Positions 35,421-44,235 of a stretch of DNA of 64,000 bases are shown one piece after another. The notes below the pieces were generated by a model that had not been told where the DNA came from, made no database searches, and saw only the letters and a list, made by a program, of their open reading frames with translations. This DNA comes from Deltaproteobacteria bacterium (lineage in GTDB: Bacteria; Myxococcota; Kuafuiibacteriia; Kuafuiibacteriales; Kuafuiibacteriaceae). Both the position numbers and the translations under genes were made by a program. The stretch lies in assembly GCA_020632995.1 (NCBI GenBank), contig JACKEN010000001.1, positions 1,954,001 through 2,018,000 on the forward strand. The letters are read 5' to 3'. Positions within the stretch are counted from its first letter, which is position 1. Each line of letters starts with the position of its first letter.

Positions 35421-35449
35421 ATATCATGAGTCCAATGCATGTTTGATAT
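35421..35449. promoter_or_regulatory. Inverted repeat ATATCA-N17-TGATAT, candidate LysR operator
   Basis: Perfect 6-bp arms at 35421-35426 and 35444-35449 lie in the AT-rich gap between the divergent aldo/keto reductase and dienelactone hydrolase genes. Two ATGCAT/GCATGC-like palindromes lie inside or beside it. LysR sites are usually short interrupted inverted repeats, and a LysR gene is in the operon. Confidence 0.45.
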
Positions 35450-35529
35450 CCAGTGCATGCGCCGGGAGCATGGCGGCGGCGCGCCGGGCCGGTGCGATTT
35501 CGGCCCGGCCCTGGTACCGTCCAGGCCCC

Positions 35530-36198
35530 ATGGGAGAGCTCATCGAATTCGTACGCCAAGACGGTCAGACCTGCCCCGCCTACGCGGCGGCGCCCGCGGA
35601 TCAGCCCGACGCGCCGGGCCTGGTGGTGATCCAGGAGTGGTGGGGTCTGAACGAGCAGATCAAGAAGACCGGTGACCGCTTCGCGGCGGCGGGGTTCCGG
35701 GTGCTGGTGCCCGACCTCTACCGGGGCAAGCTCGCCAAGGACGCGAACGAGGCCAACCACCTCATGAGCGACCTGGACTGGGCCGGCGCGGTCCAGGACA
35801 TCGCGGGGGCCCTCGCCCACCTGAAGGCCGGCGGCAAGAAGGCCGGCGTGCTCGGCTTCTGCATGGGCGGCGCCCTCACCCTGATCTCCGCCGCCAACGT
35901 GCCCGCTACCGACGCCGCGGTGTGCTTCTACGGCATCCCGCCGGCCGAGGCCGCGGACCCCAAGACGATCGGGATCCCGCTCATGTGCCACTTCGCCACC
36001 CACGACGACTGGTGCAACGCAGAGGCGGTGGACGGCCTCGAGGCCGCGCTGAAGGCGGGGGGCGCCCCGTTCGAGCTGTTCCGCTACCCCGACACCAAGC
36101 ACGCCTTCTTCAACGAGGCGCGCCCCGAGGTGTTCGTGAAGGCGGCGGCGGACCTCGCCTTCGAGCGGAGCGTGGGCTTCCTGAAGGCCGCGCTCTAA
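35530..36198 (+). CDS. Dienelactone hydrolase family protein
   Basis: A 222-residue alpha/beta hydrolase. The catalytic triad typical of dienelactone hydrolase is visible: Cys in GFCMGG (about residue 116), Asp in THDDWCN and His in TKHAFFN. The N-terminal PGLVVIQEWWGLNEQIK and ALAHLKAGGKKAGVLGF fit the family. Substrates of such cytosolic members are often unknown; ring-cleavage lactones are the textbook case. ATG 35530 is chosen by homology of the start (MGELIEFVRQDG). It is divergent from the aldo/keto reductase operon. Confidence 0.92.
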   Translation: MGELIEFVRQDGQTCPAYAAAPADQPDAPGLVVIQEWWGLNEQIKKTGDRFAAAGFRVLVPDLYRGKLAKDANEANHLMSDLDWAGAVQDIAGALAHLKAGGKKAGVLGFCMGGALTLISAANVPATDAAVCFYGIPPAEAADPKTIGIPLMCHFATHDDWCNAEAVDGLEAALKAGGAPFELFRYPDTKHAFFNEARPEVFVKAAADLAFERSVGFLKAAL

Positions 36199-37126
36199 CT
36201 ACTTCGCCGAGGTCATCTTGATGGTCATGTTCATGTCCATCTCCATCACCTGACGCTGACCCTGCGCCTCGATCTCCATCTTCATGTTGCTCTTGACCTT
36301 GGTGGTGGCCCGGGCAGGGCCGAGCTTGCGCAAGGTGAACTGCACGTCGCCGCCGCCGCCGGAGTCCATGGAGACCAGGCGGGCCTTGGCCTCGGGCGGC
36401 AGGTTGGGCAGCTTGAGCTCCGAGTTTGACGCGGACTGCTTGATGCCCACCTTCAGGGTGCCGACGTCGCCCTTCAGGTTCGTCAGCTCGTACGTGGCGA
36501 CCTGCGTGAGCGCGAAGCCCATCTGATTCGCCGTCATCTCCACCGTCCACTTCGCCCCCAAGCCCCACCGGCTCGATCGGGAACGGCGCGGTGAGCGAGT
36601 TCAGCGAGTTGCGGACGTTCTCGAGCATCTCGGCCATCTGGGGCTCCAGGGTGCCGTCGGTGGAGAAGTCGGCGTCGAAGGTGCGGCCGGTCTCGTCGAC
36701 CTCCGCGAAGCCCTTCACCCCCTTCATCCCGTCCATGCCCGCCTTCATCTGGGCCACCGCGGCGGCGGGGAGCCCCGCGTCGTCGATGATCCGGACGTCG
36801 CTGAAGGAGAAGCGGTAGCGGATGCGGCCCGCGTCGACCTTGGTCACCTCGGTGTCCATGGTGATCTCGCTGACCGGCGCCTTCACCGCGGGCATGCGCA
36901 TCTCGCCCATGGCCATGGCCATCTCCATCTCCATCACCAGCTTGATCTGCTGCTTCTGACCCGGCTTGACCGAGAAGCGGAGGGCCCGCTTGGCCCCCTT
37001 GCCGGCGGAGATCAGCGTCACCTTGGCCGGGCTGCCGTCGGCGTGGGCGTCGAGCGCGCTCCCGAGGGTGAGGGCGAGGACGGCGCCGAGGGAGGCCGCC
37101 CAGCGGCGGCGAGGGTTGGTTCGCAT
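36199..37126 (-). CDS. Secreted protein of unknown function (DUF6263-like), one frame break
   Basis: A secreted or periplasmic protein of about 309 residues after correction. The signal peptide is MRTNPRRRWAASLGAVLALTLGSALDAHA. The mature part has many Met residues (LVMEMEMAMAMGEMRMP) and a beta-rich fold with RYRFSFSDVRI, AEVDETGRTF and TAPFPIEPVG. One extra G in the five-G run at 36555-36559 breaks the frame. It resumes as GAKWTVEMTANQMG, YELTNLKGD and IEAQGQRQVMEMDMNMTIKM. The pattern resembles DUF6263-like proteins in myxobacteria, but I cannot confirm the family. It is tail-to-tail with the dienelactone hydrolase gene with no gap. Confidence 0.65.
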
Positions 37127-37254
37127 GGCGCGCATCATACCCACACCGGCCCCGAGGGAAAGCAGCGAGCGAAGCACCGGCGGGCGCAGAGGGGTGCGGC
37201 GGCGCCGCGGCCCCATTGATCCCGGGCCCGTTTCCGGGCCAGGGATGAGGAGTG

Positions 37255-39087
37255 ATGGCCCGCACCCTGCTCATCCTGCCCCTCGTCGCCGCCCTGGGCG
37301 CGGCGTGTGGCGGCGGGACGGCCGGCGTCCCCGAGGTCGTGCCCCTGCCCTACGACCTCGGGCCGCGGCCGGTGCTCCCCTTCCCTTCCGACGAGGTGCT
37401 GGCCCCCGCCGACACCCCCACCGGACGGCAGCTGCACCTGGGACCCCGCGGGACGAACCTCGGTGACACCGACGAGGCCCTCTACCTGCTCGGCGACGAC
37501 TTCGTCGGCGCCCTCGGCGCCCTCGACGGCTGGTCCACCATCGGCCCCGCCTTCGTCGAGCTGGGCGCGGCGCCCCTGGCCAGCTCGCTCGAGGGCCGGG
37601 TCCTCCTGCTCGACGTGAGCGCCGGCCGCGTGGTCCCCGCCACGGTGCAGGTCCTGGGCGGCGAGACCGACTACGGCCGCGCCGTCCACTGGCTCGAGGC
37701 CCGGAGCCTCCGGCCGCTGGCGCCGAAGCACCAGCACGCGCTGGTGCTCCTGGCCGGGATCAAGGACGAGGACGGCCGCCGCTTCACCCGGAGCCCGCAC
37801 TTCGACGCCCTCTTCTCGGGCCAGGACGCGCCCGACGGGGTGGACCCGGCGCGCTGGGCCCGCGCGGTGGAGCGGCAAGCCGGCTTGCAGGCGGCGTTCG
37901 TGGCCACCGGCATCGACCCGCGGCGGGTCCTCCTCGCCGACCCCTACACCACCCTCTCGGTCACCGAGGAGACCGACGCCATGCTCGCCAGCGTGCGGGC
38001 CGCCCCCGCCCCCGCCCCCGATCTGGACGCGGACCACGACGGCGCCCCCGACCGCTACCTCGACGTAGCCGACGACCCCCGCGGCAACATCCCCCAGCGC
38101 GAGTACCCCTCGCTCCGGGCGGTGCTCCGGGCCGAGGTGCTGATCCCCTCCTTCCGGCCCGACGACGAGTCCAACCTCGAGATCAACGACCGGCGCGCGC
38201 CGGTGGCGCGGATGGAGCCGGTGGAGGTGCTGATCACCGTGCCCGACGGCGTGGGGCCGTTCCCGGTGGCGGTGTTCCACCACGGCCTCGGCGGCAGCCA
38301 CAAGGAGGCGGTCTTCGACTTCGTGGAGGAGCTGTCGGCCCTCGGGGTGGTGACGGTGTCGATCGACGCCACCCTCCACGGGTTCCGCACCGACAAGCCG
38401 GGGAACGCGGGGGTGCGCTTCTTGAATGTGGTCGACCCCGCGCTCTTGCAAGACAACTTCCGCACCGCCGAGGTGGACCAGGTCTCGGTGGTGCGGGTGG
38501 TCGACGCGCTGGCCGAGATGGACCTCATGGGCACCGGCGAGCCGGTGCTCGACCCCGATCGCTTGGTCTACGTGGGTATCTCGCTCGGCGCGATCGTGGG
38601 CGCGGCGGTAGTGGGGCTCGAGCCGCGCTTCGACGCCGCGGTGCTCTTCGTGGGCGGCGGGTCGCTGTTGGAGTTCTTCGACCGGGTGCTGTCGGGCTTC
38701 GAGTTCTCCGGCTTCCCCACCCGGCTGTTCACCACCGTGGCCCAGAGCGTGCTCGACCGGGGCGACCCCTCCAACTACGCCGCGCGCTCCCTGGACTCCC
38801 AGATCCTCCTCGTCCAGGCGTTGGAGGACACCGTGGTGCCGGCCGGCGCCACCGTCTCCCTCGCGCGGGCGATGGCCCTGCCGCTGGTGGGCGAGCCGTG
38901 GGCGCCGGTGCCCGACCTGCCGACCGAGGCAGGCCCCATCGAGCGGCGGGGCTGGGTACAGTTCCCGGGTGACCACGGGCTCCCCACCAGGCGCTCGGAG
39001 CCCTACAACGCCGACGCGCGGGCGGTGGCCCGGCACTTCATCCAGAGCTGGCTCGAGACGGGGGAGGCCGAGGTCAGGCTCCCTTGA
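37255..39087 (+). CDS. Lipoprotein alpha/beta hydrolase (bacterial virulence-factor lipase-like)
   Basis: A 610-residue predicted surface lipoprotein with signal MARTLLILPLVAALGAAC. The N-terminal half (LPFPSDEVL, YLLGDDFVGAL) resembles the N-terminal domain of large bacterial lipase-type lipoproteins. A DLDADHDGAPDRY calcium-like loop sits in the middle. The hydrolase part shows PVAVFHHGLGGS (oxyanion region), the nucleophile elbow GISLGAIVG and a late GDHGL histidine. ATG 37255 is chosen with GAGGAG just upstream; GTG 37252 is adjacent. Its 3' end overlaps the convergent methyltransferase gene by 14 bp. Substrate is unknown; an ester lipid is likely. Confidence 0.8.
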   Translation: MARTLLILPLVAALGAACGGGTAGVPEVVPLPYDLGPRPVLPFPSDEVLAPADTPTGRQLHLGPRGTNLGDTDEALYLLGDDFVGALGALDGWSTIGPAFVELGAAPLASSLEGRVLLLDVSAGRVVPATVQVLGGETDYGRAVHWLEARSLRPLAPKHQHALVLLAGIKDEDGRRFTRSPHFDALFSGQDAPDGVDPARWARAVERQAGLQAAFVATGIDPRRVLLADPYTTLSVTEETDAMLASVRAAPAPAPDLDADHDGAPDRYLDVADDPRGNIPQREYPSLRAVLRAEVLIPSFRPDDESNLEINDRRAPVARMEPVEVLITVPDGVGPFPVAVFHHGLGGSHKEAVFDFVEELSALGVVTVSIDATLHGFRTDKPGNAGVRFLNVVDPALLQDNFRTAEVDQVSVVRVVDALAEMDLMGTGEPVLDPDRLVYVGISLGAIVGAAVVGLEPRFDAAVLFVGGGSLLEFFDRVLSGFEFSGFPTRLFTTVAQSVLDRGDPSNYAARSLDSQILLVQALEDTVVPAGATVSLARAMALPLVGEPWAPVPDLPTEAGPIERRGWVQFPGDHGLPTRRSEPYNADARAVARHFIQSWLETGEAEVRLP

Positions 39088-39931
39088 CCCCGACGATGTA
39101 GCAGGTCCACGCGGGATCGCAGTCCGCCTGCAGCGCCTTGTAGTAGCGGCCGGAGCCCTCCTGGGTCTTGGGGTCGGTCCCCTCCCAGTAGACGTCCACC
39201 TGCCCGAAGCCGACCTCGTGCAGCACCTCGCGCACCTCGGGGATGGTCCACAGCCGCCAGTCGTAGACGAAGGCGTTCTTCATCTGGGACCCGTCCGGGA
39301 AGCGGAAGTGGATCTTGTAGGTGCCGTACGCGTTGATCGGGTCGTACTTGTGCTGCTCCCAGATGTAGTCGAACCCGTCGTGCTCGGTCGTCTCTTCCTT
39401 GTTGTCCTCGATCGACTCGTAGCCGCCGAAGAGGTCGAGGACGAAGACGCCCTTGTCCGCGAGGCTGTCGTGGGCCACCTTGAAGTAGCGCGCGAGCTCC
39501 TGCCGCGTCTTGAAGATGCAGTACGAGAAGTTCTGCGCCGCGAGCACGTCGACCTTCGGGGTGTTGGCGGCGCGGACGTCGGCCTCGAGCGTGTGCACTC
39601 GGGCCTTCTGGGCCTCGGAGAGGGGCAGGAGGTTGTGGGTCGCGCCCCAGGCGAGCGGCTCGGGGTCGAGGTCCACGCCGTAGGCGACCATGTCGTCGCC
39701 GCGCTTCGCCCACTCGCAGCACACCGCGAAGGTGCCGCAGAAGTCCTCGCGCAGGGTCTTGGCCGGCTGCCCGAACTCCTTCTTGTAGACCTTCGAGAAG
39801 AACGCGGCGTCCACGTCGGGGGCCTGCACGCTCTGCAGGTACAGCGCGTAGCGATCCGCGGTCTTCGACATCTTGGGGGCCTTCAACCTGGCCTCCTTGT
39901 TCTTGCCCTTCTTGGCCATCTGCCGTGTCAC
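39074..39931 (-). CDS. Class I SAM-dependent methyltransferase
   Basis: A methyltransferase of up to 285 residues. After a basic N-terminus it shows DFCGTFAVCCEWAKRG (a variant motif I), AYGVDLDPEPLAWG, LEADVRAA, AAQNFSYCIFKTRQEL and VFVLDLFGGYES. The C-terminal FVYDWRLWTIPEVREVLHEVGF is typical of small-molecule methyltransferases of this group. Substrate is unknown. GTG 39931 overlaps the stop of the M23 gene (GTGA), suggesting coupling; ATG 39919 is an alternative start four residues in. Confidence 0.85.
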   Translation of the reverse strand: MTRQMAKKGKNKEARLKAPKMSKTADRYALYLQSVQAPDVDAAFFSKVYKKEFGQPAKTLREDFCGTFAVCCEWAKRGDDMVAYGVDLDPEPLAWGATHNLLPLSEAQKARVHTLEADVRAANTPKVDVLAAQNFSYCIFKTRQELARYFKVAHDSLADKGVFVLDLFGGYESIEDNKEETTEHDGFDYIWEQHKYDPINAYGTYKIHFRFPDGSQMKNAFVYDWRLWTIPEVREVLHEVGFGQVDVYWEGTDPKTQEGSGRYYKALQADCDPAWTCYIVGVKGA

Positions 39932-41340
39932 TCCGTTCCTTCACCCGAGACCAGCGGGAGGGCGGGCCCGAGCTTCTTCGCGATGCGATCTTGAATCCAG
40001 TGCCCGTCCCACCACTCCAGGGGGGTCACGGGCAGCCCGTGCAGGAGCATGGTGAAGTGCAGGTGGTCGCCGAGGGCAAGGCCGGTTGCGCCGGTCCGCC
40101 CGATGGTCTGGGCCCGCTCCACCACGTCGCCCTCCTTCACCGAGATCTCCGAGAGGTGCCCGTACAGGCTCATCAGGCCGTAGCCGTGGTCGAGCACCAC
40201 GGTGTTGCCGTAGATGCCGAGGTACCCGGCCAGGACCACCACCCCGCGGTTGGAGGCGGGGATGGGGGCGCGCTTGGTGCTCGCGAGATCGAAGCCGAGG
40301 TGGTCCTGCTGATCGATCTTCTGGTCCTCGTGGTAGTAGGTGCGCCGGTCCGCGAAGGACGAGACCGCCTTCGCGTTCATCTGCACGAACGGCGCGTTCC
40401 ACATGAACTCGGGGCGCGAGCGCTTCGAGAGCTCGACCAGCACCTGGTTGTTGGCCTTCCGCATCTCGCTGTTGATCGCGACGTAGTTCTTCACCAGGTC
40501 GCCGCGGTCCTCGAAGCTGGGGACCCGGCTCAGGATCTTCGGCACCACCTTCTCCATCACCTGCTTCGAGACCCGGATGGTGTCGGTGGCGAAGGGCCGC
40601 GGGGTGAAGCGGTCGACGAACGCGGCCTCCGCCACGTTGTCGACGTCGTCCGCCGCGACCAGCTTCACCTGGCTGTCGTCCCCCATGTCGTAGGGCACCG
40701 CGAACAGCGCGAAGCGCTCGTCCGGCGCCCCGCCGGGGAGCGGGTAGCCAGGGAAGAACCACGCCCCCGCCTGCACGCCATCCCGCACCGAGGACGGGCC
40801 CACCGCGTAGATGACGACCTCGCAGCCGCCCTGGGCCGGGTAGATCTGCTCGCTGCGGACGTCGAGGGTGGGCGGGGTGAGGCGCACCGGCAAGGTGACC
40901 TGCGCCTCCGCCTTGGGGGTGCCCTTGAGCCACGTGCCCGCGCCCTCGGCCAGGACCTGCACCGTCACGTCACCCTCTCGGAGCTCGGGCACGTTGGCCT
41001 TCCCCACCGTCACCTGGAAGGACTCGGTGGTGGTCTTCGGGCCGAGGCCCCAAGGGGGCTGGGCCAGGTAGGCCTTGGCCTCGAGCTCCTTGCTGAGGGC
41101 GCCCTGGGTGAGCACCACCTTCACCGAGGTCAGGCCGCGCTTGGGCTCGGCCGCGTTGACGGTGAAGACGGTGGCCTTGCCGACCGCGGCCTTGTCGGCC
41201 ACCACGCTCACCGTGGGGGCGTCGCCCGCGCGGAACGAGACCACCGCGCCGGCCCCCAGGCCGACGAGGATCACCAGGGCCAGCAGGAGCTTCCAGATCC
41301 CGCCGCCGCGCTTCTTGGGTGTACCCAGGAGTTCCGTCAT
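39928..41340 (-). CDS. M23 family metallopeptidase, membrane-anchored
   Basis: A 470-residue cell-wall peptidase or its regulator. A single N-terminal membrane anchor (WKLLLALVILVGLGAGAVV) is followed by a beta-rich region of about 280 residues and then the LytM domain: HLGFDLASTKRAPIPASNRG (first His/Asp), LDHGYGLMSLYGHLSE and LGDHLHFTM (final His pair). All zinc ligands appear present. The gene overlaps the methyltransferase gene downstream. The domain would act on peptidoglycan in the periplasm. Confidence 0.9.
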   Translation of the reverse strand: MTELLGTPKKRGGGIWKLLLALVILVGLGAGAVVSFRAGDAPTVSVVADKAAVGKATVFTVNAAEPKRGLTSVKVVLTQGALSKELEAKAYLAQPPWGLGPKTTTESFQVTVGKANVPELREGDVTVQVLAEGAGTWLKGTPKAEAQVTLPVRLTPPTLDVRSEQIYPAQGGCEVVIYAVGPSSVRDGVQAGAWFFPGYPLPGGAPDERFALFAVPYDMGDDSQVKLVAADDVDNVAEAAFVDRFTPRPFATDTIRVSKQVMEKVVPKILSRVPSFEDRGDLVKNYVAINSEMRKANNQVLVELSKRSRPEFMWNAPFVQMNAKAVSSFADRRTYYHEDQKIDQQDHLGFDLASTKRAPIPASNRGVVVLAGYLGIYGNTVVLDHGYGLMSLYGHLSEISVKEGDVVERAQTIGRTGATGLALGDHLHFTMLLHGLPVTPLEWWDGHWIQDRIAKKLGPALPLVSGEGTE

Positions 41341-41423
41341 GGCCGCGCCGCCGGGTCATGACACGCCGGGCGCCTGGCCTCAACCCGTGCGGTGGGCTCG
41401 GTCATGCCCTTCTGCGGCGCCGC

Positions 41424-42061
41424 TCAACCCCAGCCGCCGGAGAACCCGCCTCCGGAGCCGGAGGAGCCGGAGCTGCCGGTGATCCCCACGCCGTTGCCCG
41501 CGCTCCCCGCGGCCGAGAACAGGGCGGCGGAGAGCTGGGAGGCCAGGGCCGGGTGCTCCTTCAGGAAGTCCTGGGTGCCGGCCGGGTCCTGGAGCGCCGC
41601 CTCGCGGATGCGCTGCAGGATCTCTTGCACGTCCTGCTCCTGCATGATCCGCTCGTGCTCGTCCTCGTACATCTTCCAGCCGTAGGTGGCGACCCCACCC
41701 CCGCGCTGGACGTCGATGTTCGCGCTGTTCGCGCCGGCGGTGATCGAGGGGTCGTACAGGCCCCTGCCCTGGGCTCCGGCGGCCCCCTGGACCCCGCCCC
41801 CGACTGGGCCTCGAAGCGATCCGCGAGCTCCCGAAGGCGGGCCCAGTTCTGCTCGATCTCCGAGGCGGCGTCCACGCCGCCCTCGCCCGGGCCGGCCACG
41901 TCGCCGATCGGCATCATGCCGCCGCCGCCGCCCGCGCCACCGGCTCCGCCCGCCCCGCCGGCTCCGCCTGCGCCGCCGGCAGAGGCCGCGCCACCGCCCG
42001 CGCCGCCGATCACCACCGACCTGCGCTTTCTCGGATCGTCGAAGCCGATGGGTCCGATCAT
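41424..42061 (-). CDS. Gly/Ala-rich protein of unknown function, one frame break
   Basis: About 212 residues when joined. It starts MIGPIGFDDPRKRRSVV, then a tandem Gly-Gly-Ala stretch (about residues 19-48), an acidic helix (IEQNWARLRELADRFEAQSG), a Gly/Asn section and YEDEHERIMQEQDVQEILQRI with an all-helical segment, ending in a Gly/Ser tail with GGFSGGWG. One base appears to be missing in the five-C run at 41797-41801. I recognise no family. There is no signal peptide. The layout (Gly-rich ends and a short coiled or helical core) could suit a secreted or structural protein, but that is only a guess. Confidence 0.5.
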
Positions 42062-42110
42062 GAGGGGGTTATCGCGCCATGGCGCGACCGGTTGCGTCGG
42101 ATCGCCCGGA

Positions 42111-42794
42111 TCAGAGCCCCGGCAAGCTGGGTTGCTGGCCGGCGGAGCGCAGCTCGGCGTCGAGCACCCGCGGCACCTGGCCGGTGGTCACCGCCCGCAG
42201 CACCTCGTCCAGGGCGTGGCTGCGGCCTCGGAAGTCCACGCGGGTGGTGTCGATGGTGAGCAAAGGTGCTCCATCGTAGGTGGCGAAGTAGTCGACATAG
42301 GCGTCGGCGAGCTCGGCGATGTACGCCGGATCCATGTCGAGCTCGTAGCTGCGCCCGCGCGCCGCGATCCGCCGCATCACGGTGTCGTGGTCTGCCCGCA
42401 GGAAGATCACGAGATCGGGCGTGGCCACCTGGGGCCGCAGCACCTCGAAGAGCTGCTCGTAGATCGCCAGCTCGTGGGACTCGAGGGTGAGCTGCGCGAA
42501 GATCCGATCCTTGTCGAAGAGGTAGTCCGACACCGTGCGCCGCATGAAGAGGTCGCCCTGGGCCAGGACCTCCTGCTGGCGGAAGCGGGACATCAGGAAG
42601 AAGAGCTGGGTGGACAGGGCGTAGGCGCGGCGGTCCCGATAGAAGTCCGGGAGGAAGGGGTTCTCCTCGAACTCCTCGAGCACCGTGCGGCCCCCGAGGG
42701 CCCGGGCCAGCTGGTGCACCAGGGTGGTCTTCCCCACCCCGATGACGCCCTCCACCACCACGTAGCGGTGCCGAAAGCTGCCCTCACCCGCCAA
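42111..42794 (-). CDS. Deoxynucleoside kinase
   Basis: A 227-residue kinase of the deoxyguanosine/deoxyadenosine kinase family, salvaging deoxynucleosides with ATP. The N-terminal RYVVVEGVIGVGKTTLVHQLA holds the P-loop. LEEFEENPFLPDFYRD, LFFLMSRFRQQ, RRTVSDYLFDKDRIFA (the Asp-Arg pair) and IAARGRSYE (LID arginines) follow in family order. TTG 42794 is the only plausible early start. Confidence 0.9.
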   Translation of the reverse strand: MAGEGSFRHRYVVVEGVIGVGKTTLVHQLARALGGRTVLEEFEENPFLPDFYRDRRAYALSTQLFFLMSRFRQQEVLAQGDLFMRRTVSDYLFDKDRIFAQLTLESHELAIYEQLFEVLRPQVATPDLVIFLRADHDTVMRRIAARGRSYELDMDPAYIAELADAYVDYFATYDGAPLLTIDTTRVDFRGRSHALDEVLRAVTTGQVPRVLDAELRSAGQQPSLPGL

Positions 42795-42913
42795 CGCCTG
42801 GGGAGATAGCCTCCCGGGGCGTCGCGGTCCAGCGTGGAACGGCCCCCGCGCGCCGAGGACGTGTCCGCGAGCACCCTAGGCTCGCGGCGGGGTTGGCGGT
42901 ACGCTGCCGCGCG

Positions 42914-43219
42914 ATGATGCCCAAGTCCTTCGCCCTCCTCGCCGCCACGGTGGTGGCCCCGTTCGTCCTGTCCGCCTGCGCCGCCGGCCTCTGCGAGCGC
43001 AAGGACACCTTCATGCGCAGCACCTGCTCGGGGACGTCCATGACCTACCACGGCGATCCGATGTGCGAGCGCAAGATCGCCAAGTGCAACGAGGGCCAGC
43101 TGGCCCAGTTCCGCGGCTACGTGGAGTGCCTGGAGGCCCAGAACGTCTGCAGCATGGAGGCCCTCGCCTCCTGCGCCGAGAAGTGGCCGGGCGGCGTCAA
43201 CCTGGCCTGCGGCATGTAG
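42914..43219 (+). CDS. Small Cys-rich lipoprotein
   Basis: A 101-residue predicted lipoprotein with signal MPKSFALLAATVVAPFVLSAC and a mature part holding eight or nine Cys (GLCERKDTF, STCSGTS, PMCERKIAKC, VECLEAQNVCS, ASCAEKW, NLACGM). The even Cys spacing suggests a disulphide-bonded helical bundle. ATG 42914 and 42917 are adjacent choices. Function is unknown. Confidence 0.7.
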   Translation: MMPKSFALLAATVVAPFVLSACAAGLCERKDTFMRSTCSGTSMTYHGDPMCERKIAKCNEGQLAQFRGYVECLEAQNVCSMEALASCAEKWPGGVNLACGM

Positions 43220-43229
43220 TCAGCCTCGT

Positions 43230-44156
43230 CTACGACAGGCGCCCGTCCACCGGCTGCACCGGGGGCGGGAGCTCGGCCTCACCGAGGCGCTCCCGCAGGT
43301 TGATCTCGATCATCCGCGACAGCTGCGACAGCGGCAGGTCGTTGGCGTCGGTGCCGAAGGGGTCCTCGATCTCGTCGCCGAGGGCGTCCAGGCCCAAGAA
43401 CGCGTACGCGATGAGGAGCACCACGAGCGGGGTCATCAGCCCGACCTGCCCCGAGATCCCGAAGGGGAGCGCGATGCAGTAGAACCCCACGATCCGGTGC
43501 ATCAGCAGGGTGTAGCCGAAGGGGATCGGGGTGGAGCGGATCCGCTCGCAGCCGCCTTGGATGTTCGCCAGCTCGGTGAGGGTCCCCTCGAGCACCGGCA
43601 GGTGCATCGGGTGCAGGCGCCCCGCGCGCCACGCCGCCGCGAGACGGTCCCCCTGGGTCTGCAACAGAGCGATGGGCGGGTTGGACTCCCTCGTGAGGCC
43701 TGACACCTCGGCCTCCGGGATGAACGCGGCCAGCTCCGCGTGCTCGCGGCTGCCGCGCAGGTGGAGCCGCAGGGCGTGGACGTAGGCCATCTGGCGCCGC
43801 ACCAGCTCGCGGTGGAGCCCCGTCGGCGCCGCCTCCCCACCCGCCTCCACCAGGGTGAGGACCTGCCGGGTGAAGGTGCGCGAGGTGTTCACGAGGCGCC
43901 CCCAGAGCTTGCGCCCCTCCCAGTAGCGGTCGTAGCTGGTGTTGTTCCTGAACCCCAGGAAGATCGACAGGGCCAGCCCCACCAGGGTGAACGGGAGGGG
44001 TGTCAACGTGACCTGCATGTGGTCGTGGGCCTCTGCCCACGTCTCGAGCACGCTCACCACCGTGACGAAGGCCAGCCTGCGCCAGATCCGCGCGAGGACG
44101 CTGCCCCGCCAGGTGAAGACGAGGCCCAGCCAGCTCTTCTCGCCCGTGACGATCAT
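43230..44156 (-). CDS. Bestrophin-like anion channel
   Basis: A 308-residue membrane protein of the bestrophin/UPF0187 family, forming pentameric anion channels. It starts with MIVTGEKSWLGLVFTWRGS and has TPLPFTLVGLALSIFLGFRNNTSYDRYWEGRKLWG, the family hallmark, spread over residues of about 52-86 (key residues Pro, Gly-Phe-Arg, Asn-Thr-Ser, Tyr-Glu/Arg-Trp). CERIRSTPIPFGYTLLMHR, LIAYAFLGLDALGDEIEDPFG follow later. ATG 44156 matches the family start; the reading frame extends upstream without coding character. Confidence 0.92.
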   Translation of the reverse strand: MIVTGEKSWLGLVFTWRGSVLARIWRRLAFVTVVSVLETWAEAHDHMQVTLTPLPFTLVGLALSIFLGFRNNTSYDRYWEGRKLWGRLVNTSRTFTRQVLTLVEAGGEAAPTGLHRELVRRQMAYVHALRLHLRGSREHAELAAFIPEAEVSGLTRESNPPIALLQTQGDRLAAAWRAGRLHPMHLPVLEGTLTELANIQGGCERIRSTPIPFGYTLLMHRIVGFYCIALPFGISGQVGLMTPLVVLLIAYAFLGLDALGDEIEDPFGTDANDLPLSQLSRMIEINLRERLGEAELPPPVQPVDGRLS

Positions 44157-44235
44157 CCGGGGGACGGTGTCGCGAGCGCGGCGCGGACGCAACCGCCCCT
44201 TGCCGACGGGCGCGCGCGCGGTGCAGCGTGGCCGG

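Noticed and set aside
41930..42000. GC-rich tandem repeat as a structural DNA element
   Set aside because: It is the Gly-Gly-Ala coding repeat of the 41424-42061 gene.
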